Assembly (NCBI GenBank): GCA_021846605.1
Contig: JAJZWQ010000083.1
Coordinates: 1-13,727, forward strand
DNA: 13,727 bases
Source: Bacillota bacterium
Lineage (GTDB): Bacteria > Bacillota_E > RBS10-35 > JAJYVN01
Direction of reading: 5' to 3'
The position numbers and the translations under genes are program-made. Positions 6,866-11,881 of this stretch are shown piece after piece (within the stretch, counting starts at the first letter, position 1; every line of letters begins with the position of its first letter). A model generated the notes under the pieces. That model had not been told where the DNA came from. It did no database searches and was given only the letters and a program-made list of their open reading frames with translations.

Positions 6866-8152
6866 GTGGAGCCGCTGGACTTCAAGGCGCGGCCGGCAAG
6901 CAGTCTGCCCGTGCCGTTCTTCGCCCTGGGGCTGGTCGGTTTCTGCGCGCTCGCCACGGCCGTGGCGCTCCTACCCCGTGCCATCCATTGGCCGCTGCAC
7001 GCCCACGGGGTCTTCCTCCTGCATCTGGCGGTGCTGGGTTGGCTCACCCCCGTGATGATGGGGGCGGATCTCCAGCTCGTGCCGGTCGTCCTGCACCGCC
7101 CCCTGCGCGGGCCGCGGTTGGGAGCGCTTGTCTTCTGGGTCTACGCCGCGGGCGCCACGGTATTCCTGGCCGGCTGGGCGAGCGCACACCCCGGGTGGAT
7201 CGCGCTGGGCGGTGCGGCGGCCGGCGCCGCGCTCCTGACCTTCTGCGGGCAGATGGCGGTGGCGCTGGCCGGTCTGCGGCGCATCAGCCCCCCGGCGCTC
7301 GGTCTGGCCGGAGGGCTCCTCTTTCTGGTCGCCAACGCCCTGCTGGGCCCGTGGATGGCCTTGGCCATCGGTCAGGTCGTCGCCGCCCCGATGTTTGCCA
7401 CCCTACGGGAGTTGCACGCCATCGCGGGCTTGGCGGGCTGGATCCTGCTCACGATCATGGGGGCGACCTACCAGCTGGTCCCGTTCTTCGCGGCAAGCGC
7501 GCCGGGTACCCCCGCGCGCTTCGGCACGGTGGCGGTGGCGGCGGCCGGGCTGGGTGCGCTGGCGCTGTTCGTCTCCGGCCTGACCCCTGCCGTCCCGCCG
7601 CAGGTGGGCGTGTCATGTGCCGCCCTGGGGATGGCAATGTGGCTGTATGACCTGGCCCGCATGGTCCGGCGGGGCCGGCAGAGCCGTCGCGAGCCGGTGG
7701 TCGCTTTCTCCCTGGCAGCGGCCGGCGCCGTCGCCCTGGGGGGAGCGGCCGCCGTCCTGGCCTGGCGGGCGGGCGCCCCGGACCTCACCCTGGCGGCCTG
7801 CGTCGTGGGCCTGGTGGCCGGGCCGTCCCTCCTGATCCTGGGGCAACTGCAGAAGATCCTGCCACTCATCGCCTCCCTGGATGCGGCCCTGGCCGCCAAG
7901 CGCAGGGGCCGGGTGCCCAAGACCGAGGAGCTCTTCCCGCGTCGGCGGGCCGCCTGGCTGCTGGGCCTGGCGGCCGCCGGCTTCCTGGCGGAGGCTATCG
8001 GGGTGGCCGTGCCCTCGGATCAGACGCTGCGGGCGGGGTCCCTGACGCTCCTGGTCTCTGCCCTCCTATATGGGGGACAGCAAGCGCGTGCGTTCTGCAC
8101 CTGGGCGAAGGCGCGCCAGCAGCCAAGCAAGAATCTCCAGGCAGGAAACTGA
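6866..8152 (+). CDS. 12-helix membrane protein, heme-copper oxidase subunit I-like
   Basis: The 428-residue product has about 12 hydrophobic segments, the number in cytochrome oxidase subunit I. Two segments repeat a pattern: H-LAVLGWLTPVMMGADLQLVP in the second helix and HAIAGLAGWILLTIMGATYQLVP in the sixth. Each has a histidine followed by LGW/AGW, MG and QLVP. Histidines in such helices are possible heme ligands, and WPLHAHGVFLLH adds more. A late GQLQKILPLI segment also recalls subunit I-like proteins. I see no full oxidase histidine set and no subunit II neighbour, so a heme or gas-sensing membrane protein (NnrS-like alternatives) is equally possible. The GTG at 6866 follows a G-rich ribosome site. 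The final residues SKNLQAGN and the stop codon are supplied by repeat copy 2, so the native C-terminus may have been altered. Confidence 0.65.
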   Translation: MEPLDFKARPASSLPVPFFALGLVGFCALATAVALLPRAIHWPLHAHGVFLLHLAVLGWLTPVMMGADLQLVPVVLHRPLRGPRLGALVFWVYAAGATVFLAGWASAHPGWIALGGAAAGAALLTFCGQMAVALAGLRRISPPALGLAGGLLFLVANALLGPWMALAIGQVVAAPMFATLRELHAIAGLAGWILLTIMGATYQLVPFFAASAPGTPARFGTVAVAAAGLGALALFVSGLTPAVPPQVGVSCAALGMAMWLYDLARMVRRGRQSRREPVVAFSLAAAGAVALGGAAAVLAWRAGAPDLTLAACVVGLVAGPSLLILGQLQKILPLIASLDAALAAKRRGRVPKTEELFPRRRAAWLLGLAAAGFLAEAIGVAVPSDQTLRAGSLTLLVSALLYGGQQARAFCTWAKARQQPSKNLQAGN

Positions 8153-8178
8153 CCGCGCACGCGCGGGGAACAAAAGGC
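8125..8178 (+). repeat. Structured dispersed repeat, copy 2
   Basis: This 54-nt copy matches 55-109 in the same orientation. It has AAGCAAGAA and AGGCAGGAA at the same 14-nt period, then GCAGGAAACTG, then a hairpin CCGCG (8153-8157) / CGCGG (8162-8166), then GGGGAACAAAAGGC. Its TGA at 8150-8152 ends the membrane-protein gene. Within about ten bases after it the C-terminal tail of a MOSC-domain gene begins, as copy 1 abuts a sulfotransferase tail. Seen in one reading frame both copies encode (R/K)NLQAGN, but the differences do not look codon-constrained. Confidence 0.75.
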
Positions 8179-8185
8179 CACGCGC

Positions 8186-8389
8186 TGCGGCCTCTACCTG
8201 AGCGTCCTCAGCCCTGGCACGCTGCGGGCCGGAGACATGCTGCTCTTGCTGGAGCGGCCGAAGGCGAACGTCAGCGTGGCCGAGGCGCACCGCTTCGTGC
8301 ATCACGCGCGCCTGGACGCGGGCCTGCGGGAGCGCCTCCGCGCGGCCAGGGGCCTTGGCGCCGATATCCGGCGACGCCTTGCGCAGTGA
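8186..8389 (+). pseudogene. C-terminal fragment of a MOSC-domain protein
   Basis: In frame with a TGA at 8387-8389 the plus strand reads CGLYLSVLSPGTLRAGDML, then LLLERPKANVSVAEAHRF, then a helical Arg/Leu-rich tail ending RRRLAQ. The G-x-Y-x-x-VL-PG-x-x-x-GD pattern followed by LLERP and VAEAxR is the end of a MOSC domain plus the 3-alpha domain of YiiM-like proteins, which handle molybdenum-cofactor or N-hydroxylated substrates. The conserved MOSC cysteine and most of the domain are absent. Only about 67 of some 200 residues remain. An internal ATG exists at 8237 but has no sense as a gene start. The missing part is replaced by repeat copy 2, so this is a 5'-truncated remnant. Confidence 0.6.
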
Positions 8390-8425
8390 ACGGCCGGGAG
8401 GCGGTTCTGCACAGGGGCTGGGGGG

Positions 8426-8454
8426 TTGACGGCGGTTGCAGCGCGTGCCAGACT
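8426..8454 (+). promoter_or_regulatory. Sigma-A-type promoter candidate for the NYN gene
   Basis: TTGACG (8426-8431) matches the -35 consensus at five of six bases and is followed after exactly 17 bp by CAGACT (8449-8454), a weak -10. A transcript would begin near 8461 and run through two hairpins and a terminator into the NYN gene. Confidence 0.45.
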
Positions 8455-8464
8455 TTCCGGTATT

Positions 8465-8516
8465 GAAAGCCCTGCGCGAGCAGGGGGACTTGAAGGGCCG
8501 CGCGCGAGCGCGGTGG
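8465..8516 (+). ncRNA. Structured 5' leader with two GCGA-capped hairpins
   Basis: CCCTGC (8470-8475) pairs with GCAGGG (8480-8485) around GCGA, and CCGCGC (8498-8503) pairs with GCGCGG (8508-8513) around the same GCGA loop, a GNRA tetraloop. A CTTTC/GAAAG pair (8453-8457, 8465-8469) lies just before them. An intrinsic terminator follows 3 nt later. This order, structured aptamer-like region then terminator then ribosome site, is that of a cis-acting attenuator. I do not recognise it as a named riboswitch class. Confidence 0.5.
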
Positions 8517-8552
8517 CGGGGAGGAGTATATACTTCTTCCCGTTTTTTGTTT
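8517..8552 (+). terminator. Strong intrinsic terminator or attenuator before the NYN gene
   Basis: A near-perfect stem spans 8517-8542, with CGGGGAGGAGTA opposite TACTTCTTCCCG (two G-U pairs), centred on the palindrome AGTATATACT. It is followed directly by TTTTTTGTTT (8543-8552). It is the only clear U-tract terminator in the window. It lies only 22 nt before the NYN start codon, leaving no room for a promoter between them, so it must be read through or regulated for that gene to be expressed from upstream. Confidence 0.8.
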
Positions 8553-8574
8553 GACGCCAGAGGAGAGAGGGCCC

Positions 8575-9171
8575 TTGGAAGACCGGGTCGCCGTGTTCGT
8601 GGACTGGGACAACCTCTTCTTCGGAGCACGCGCCCTCTACGGTTCCTCGACACTGCGGATCGACGTCGCCGGGCTGCTGAACTCGCTGGTCGGCCGGCGC
8701 CGCCTGGTCCGGGCCTACATCTACACCGCCGAGGTTCCCGCCGGAGATCCCAGAAAGCAGGGCCAGGACGCGTTCCTGGCCGCCCTGCGCAGCATCAACT
8801 ATGTGGACGTACGCCTGGGCAAGCTGGTCCGCCGCGAGGCGCCCGGGATGCACAAGCTGCGCGAGGAACTGGAGCAGAAGGGGTTCTTATCGCAGATCGA
8901 TTTCGATTTCCGGCCCATCGAGATCCAGAAGGGCGTCGACGTGCGCATGGCCTTGGACATGGTCGAACTGGCGCACGCCAACGCCTATTCCGTTGCCGTA
9001 CTGGCCAGCGGCGACGGGGATCTCGCCCAGGCTGCCCAGCGCGTCCGGGACCAGGGGAAGTGGGTCGAGCTGTATCACTTCGGCGGTGGCGCCAGCCATG
9101 AGTTGCTGGCGGCGGCCGACGTGCGGGTCCGCTTCGAACCGGGCATGATCCCGCTCCTCAAGGAAGCCTGA
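8575..9171 (+). CDS. NYN-domain (LabA/DUF88-like) protein, putative ribonuclease
   Basis: The 198-residue product is a PIN-like NYN domain. Acidic metal-site residues are visible in FVDWDN (D10, D12 and N13), KGVDVRMALDM (D122 and D128) and ASGDGDL (D147 and D149), the family's conserved order. NYN proteins are metal-dependent nucleases acting on RNA, and some act as regulators; the target cannot be predicted here. The TTG at 8575 is preferred because AGAGGAGAGAGG lies just upstream. Another in-frame TTG at 8551 falls inside the terminator T tract and has no ribosome site. The gene stands alone, preceded by a promoter-like site, paired hairpins and a terminator, which implies attenuation control. 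A GC-rich stem-loop follows the stop. Confidence 0.85.
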   Translation: MEDRVAVFVDWDNLFFGARALYGSSTLRIDVAGLLNSLVGRRRLVRAYIYTAEVPAGDPRKQGQDAFLAALRSINYVDVRLGKLVRREAPGMHKLREELEQKGFLSQIDFDFRPIEIQKGVDVRMALDMVELAHANAYSVAVLASGDGDLAQAAQRVRDQGKWVELYHFGGGASHELLAAADVRVRFEPGMIPLLKEA

Positions 9172-9189
9172 GGCCTCCGCGCCCCGCGT

Positions 9190-9211
9190 CGGGCGGGCTT
9201 GGCCCGTCCCG
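9190..9211 (+). terminator. GC-rich stem-loop after the NYN gene
   Basis: CGGGCGGGC (9190-9198) pairs with GCCCGTCCCG (9202-9211), with one bulged T and a short loop, 19 nt after the stop. The stem is strong but has no following T run, so termination is only probable. Confidence 0.35.
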
Positions 9212-9341
9212 CCGTGCTGCCGCGGCGGTCCGTCCACAACCGCCGCAAGATCCAGCGCCGGATGTTCGCGCGGGTCGTTCTCGCCGTCGGACACACGCCA
9301 ACAGATCGCACCCTCCGGAGCGTCTCCCACGGCCGACACAC

Positions 9342-9358
9342 TTTCGTGACAGTTTCGT
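9342..9358 (+). promoter_or_regulatory. 11-bp-phased direct repeats TTTCGT
   Basis: TTTCGT occurs at 9342-9347 and 9353-9358, separated by GACAG, giving one helical turn of spacing. Direct half-sites with 11-bp period are the usual binding mode of OmpR/PhoB-family regulators. One such regulator is encoded in the downstream operon, so autoregulation is plausible. The region is also locally AT-rich against its surroundings. No convincing -10 is seen. Confidence 0.45.
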
Positions 9359-9373
9359 TATTCGCCGGCCGAC

Positions 9374-9386
9374 TGTCCCTGGGACA
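9374..9386. promoter_or_regulatory. Dyad TGTCCC-T-GGGACA
   Basis: A perfect 6-bp inverted repeat around a single T lies 16 bp after the TTTCGT repeats and about 97 bp before the kinase start. It has the size of an operator half-site pair. No specific regulator can be named. Confidence 0.35.
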
Positions 9387-9482
9387 CTGGCGCCAGGCGG
9401 CGCGGCCTGGCAGCGTCGGGAGGCGGGGTCTCCCCACGCCGCCAGCCCACCCGTCAGAGCATCTGGCAAGAAGGTGTGTGGG

Positions 9483-10919
9483 ATGGCCACCATGACGGGC
9501 GACCTGGCGCAGACCCGGCGGAGACCCGGGTACCTGCAGATCCCATTCCGGCGCGAGACCTATGCCCAACTGCTCTACGTTCTCCTGGCCCTGCCCCGCG
9601 CTGCCGTCTCCTTCCCGCTGGTCGTGCTCCCGATGTTCCTGCCGTTGCTCCTGCCAGCGGGGATCTACGCCTGGTGGGTCGTGGCCGATGCCGAGCGGTT
9701 CTTGGCGCGGCACCTGCTGGGGTTGGCGGTGCCTGCGCCGGCACGCCCGGGGGGGCCGCTCTTGGAGCGCTCGGTGCGGATGCTGCGCAGTGCAGACACC
9801 TGGCGGGCGGCGGCGTACCTCTGCCTCACCCTGCCGTTCGCCTGCCTGGCCCTGCCCCTCACCGTAGGCGTGATCACGGTGCTGGCCGCCTACGCCGCGC
9901 TCGGCCCGCTCCTGGCGATCTTCGCCCCGGCCCCCTGGCTGGTCGGCATCCACCTGGCGCTGCCCTTGGCGGGGAGCCTTCCGGCCGGCGCACCCGTGTC
10001 GTCGGGGGAACGCGGGTTGTGGCTCTTCACGGGCCTTGCCGCGTGGGCCGCCCTGCCTGGCGGCCTGGCGCTGGCCCGTGTCCTGGCCAGTGCCTGGGGA
10101 TGGGTCGTCCGCGCCCTGCTGGCCGAAAGCGCCGGCGCCCAGCGCCTGCGGGAGGCGGAAGCGGCCGCCCGCAGGGACCGGTCCCGGGCCGAGGCGGCCG
10201 ACCGCAGCCGCCGGGCCCTGGTCGTCAACGCCTCGCATGAGTTGCGCACCCCGGTCGCGGCCATCTCCGCGCACCTGGAGTCGCTGCTCATGGACACCGA
10301 AGCGGGGGCGCCGGGCCTGGTCCCGGATGACCTGCGTGCCCAACTGCGCGTGGCGCACCGGGAGAGCGAGCGCCTGGGGGCCCTGGTGGACGACCTCTTG
10401 GTCCTCGCCCGGGCCGACGCGGGCGAACTCCGATTGGACCTCGGGCCGGTTGCCGCCGGGGAGGTCATCGCCGAGGTGTGCGCCGCCCGGGGCCCGCTGG
10501 CCCGGCGCGGGCGGCAGGTCACGCTGGTCCATGACGTGCCGGCCGGGCTGCCCCCGGTCTCCGCCGACCGCCAACGCCTGGGACAGGTGTTGGAGAACCT
10601 GGTGCGCAACGCCGTCACCCATACTCCCCCTGGCGGGATCGTTTCCCTGACCCTCTCCCGAGGGGCCCCCGGCTTCCTGGACCTCTCGGTCGCCGACACC
10701 GGCAGCGGCATCGCGCCGGAGGACGTGGATCGGATCTTCGAGCGCTTCTACCGGACGGACGCCGCCCGCGCGCGCGGTGCCGGCGGCTTCGGGCTTGGTC
10801 TGGCGATCGTGCGGGACCTGGTGCAGGCCATGGGCGGCAGCATTTCGGTCTTTAGCACGCCGGGCGAGGGGAGCACGTTCCGGCTGCAATTGGCGGTGGC
10901 GGGCGGGCCCGACCGCTGA
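9483..10919 (+). CDS. Membrane sensor histidine kinase
   Basis: The 478-residue product starts with a multi-helix membrane region (about 28-66, 110-155 and 178-208) preceded by YLQIPFRRETYAQLLY. This resembles the 'putative sensor' domain (Pfam Sensor) of Gram-positive kinases. A charged Ala/Arg coiled segment (219-244) joins it to the catalytic part, and no HAMP is obvious. The phosphoacceptor is H252 in ASHELRTPVAAI. ATP-binding boxes are N376 in NLVRNAVTH, DTGSGI (405-410), FERFYR (419-424) and GFGLGLAIV (435-443). All key residues are present. The ATG at 9483 has AAGAAGGTG just upstream; GTG 9474 and ATG 9492 are alternatives. It precedes its response-regulator gene by 76 nt, so kinase comes before regulator, the less usual order. 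The signal is unknown; the membrane-embedded input suggests an envelope or membrane cue. Confidence 0.93.
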   Translation: MATMTGDLAQTRRRPGYLQIPFRRETYAQLLYVLLALPRAAVSFPLVVLPMFLPLLLPAGIYAWWVVADAERFLARHLLGLAVPAPARPGGPLLERSVRMLRSADTWRAAAYLCLTLPFACLALPLTVGVITVLAAYAALGPLLAIFAPAPWLVGIHLALPLAGSLPAGAPVSSGERGLWLFTGLAAWAALPGGLALARVLASAWGWVVRALLAESAGAQRLREAEAAARRDRSRAEAADRSRRALVVNASHELRTPVAAISAHLESLLMDTEAGAPGLVPDDLRAQLRVAHRESERLGALVDDLLVLARADAGELRLDLGPVAAGEVIAEVCAARGPLARRGRQVTLVHDVPAGLPPVSADRQRLGQVLENLVRNAVTHTPPGGIVSLTLSRGAPGFLDLSVADTGSGIAPEDVDRIFERFYRTDAARARGAGGFGLGLAIVRDLVQAMGGSISVFSTPGEGSTFRLQLAVAGGPDR

Positions 10920-10970
10920 CATCGCCCGGGGGCGGGCCGTTCTGCCCCCGTCGGGGGTCGACCGCCGCGG

Positions 10971-10976
10971 TACAAT
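10971..10976 (+). promoter_or_regulatory. Possible internal -10 element (TACAAT)
   Basis: TACAAT lies 20 bp before the response-regulator start, in an otherwise GC-rich 76-bp gap, and matches the -10 consensus at five of six bases. No good -35 is found 17 bp upstream. A CCCCC/GGGGG hairpin (about 10945-10957) precedes it. It may allow separate transcription of the regulator, though such a promoter would leave a very short leader. Confidence 0.35.
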
Positions 10977-10995
10977 CGCCTGCAGGGGGGGAGCG

Positions 10996-11691
10996 ATGGC
11001 CAGCATCCTGCTCGTGGAGGACGAGGCGGATCTCAGCCAGGTGCTGCGCCGCCACCTGGAGGCGGACGGGCATCAGGTGCGCCAGGCCTTCACCGGGCCG
11101 GACGGGTTGGCCGCCGCCCTGGCCGATCCCCCTGACCTGATCCTGCTGGACTGGATGCTCCCCGACCTGGACGGCCTGGCCCTCTGCCGCCGGGTGCGCG
11201 AGCGCCACCTCGTCCCGATCGTCATGCTCACCGCCCGCGGCGAGGAGGTCGACCGCGTCCTCGGCCTGGAGGCCGGGGCCGACGACTACATCCTCAAGCC
11301 CTTCTCCATCCGGGAGGTGCTGGCCCGGGTGCGGGCCATCCTGCGCCGCGTCGACATGGACACCCGCAGCCACCTGGGCGGTGGGCTGCCGGCGGGGTCT
11401 TCACCGCTGGTGCATGGCGGGCTGGAGGTCCGGCCGGACGAACGCCGCGTCCTCCTGGACGGCGCACCCGTGGAGCTCACTCCGAAGGAGTTCGACCTGC
11501 TGGCCCTTTTGGCGGCGCACCCCGGCCGCGCCTTCAGCCGGGAGTTCCTCTTGGAACGCCTCTGGGGTGACGCCTTCGACGGCTACGACCGCACGGTGGA
11601 CACGCACGTGCAGCGGCTCCGGCGCAAGCTGGGGCCGACCGGGGACCGGATCGCCACCGTGTGGGGCGTGGGCTACCGTTTCACGGAGTGA
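10996..11691 (+). CDS. OmpR/PhoB-family response regulator
   Basis: The 231-residue product has a complete receiver domain: acidic pair E8-D9 in LLVEDE, phosphoacceptor D52 in LLDWMLPDLDG, switch T79 in MLTARG, and K101 in YILKPF. A linker of about 25 residues leads to a winged-helix DNA-binding domain (about 137-231) with VELTPKEFDLLALLA, the AFSREFLLERLWG recognition region and the final VWGVGYRF hairpin. This is the OmpR/PhoB class, which binds direct repeats with about 11-bp spacing; such repeats occur upstream of the kinase. The ATG has GGGGGG-AGCG just before it. It works with the upstream kinase as a two-component system. The regulon cannot be read from this window. Confidence 0.95.
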   Translation: MASILLVEDEADLSQVLRRHLEADGHQVRQAFTGPDGLAAALADPPDLILLDWMLPDLDGLALCRRVRERHLVPIVMLTARGEEVDRVLGLEAGADDYILKPFSIREVLARVRAILRRVDMDTRSHLGGGLPAGSSPLVHGGLEVRPDERRVLLDGAPVELTPKEFDLLALLAAHPGRAFSREFLLERLWGDAFDGYDRTVDTHVQRLRRKLGPTGDRIATVWGVGYRFTE

Positions 11692-11711
11692 ACGCCGGGG
11701 ACTGCGCCGCT

Positions 11712-11727
11712 CCGCCCCCCCGGGCGG
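11712..11727 (+). terminator. Stem-loop after the response-regulator gene
   Basis: CCGCCC (11712-11717) pairs with GGGCGG (11722-11727) around CCCC, 20 nt after the stop. It lacks a T tract, so it is only a candidate terminator for the kinase-regulator operon. Confidence 0.3.
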
Positions 11728-11774
11728 CCCAGGGTCTACCTGACCTCTGAGCGGCACTTTGGCCGCAAGCCCTC

Positions 11775-11796
11775 CGTGCAACTCCCGTGCAACTCC
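11775..11796. repeat. Perfect 11-bp tandem duplication
   Basis: CGTGCAACTCC occurs twice without a gap (11775-11785 and 11786-11796), in the gap between the response-regulator gene and the convergent propeller gene. The surrounding 11728-11881 shows no recognisable gene. Its 11-bp period equals OmpR-type half-site spacing, but it is downstream of both neighbouring genes, so a simple local duplication is the safer reading. Confidence 0.6.
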
Positions 11797-11881
11797 ATCC
11801 CGGGCGGGGCCAGGTGGCACGTGCTCCGGGCCCTCACCCACCACCTGCGCCTCTCCATGCGTGCCCTGATCCGCCGGTAGT

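Larger units (their letters stand above)
9212..9482. other. Non-coding interval before the kinase gene
   Basis: No protein family is recognisable on either strand. The second half carries the 11-bp-phased direct repeats at 9342-9358, the dyad at 9374-9386 and a GC-rich hairpin with GGCGGGG opposite CCCCACGCC (about 9422-9441). This fits the promoter and leader region of the kinase operon. Confidence 0.5.

Noticed and set aside
8551..8574. TTG at 8551 as start of the NYN gene
   Set aside because: It lies in the T tract of the terminator and has no ribosome site; TTG 8575 follows AGAGGAGAGAGG.
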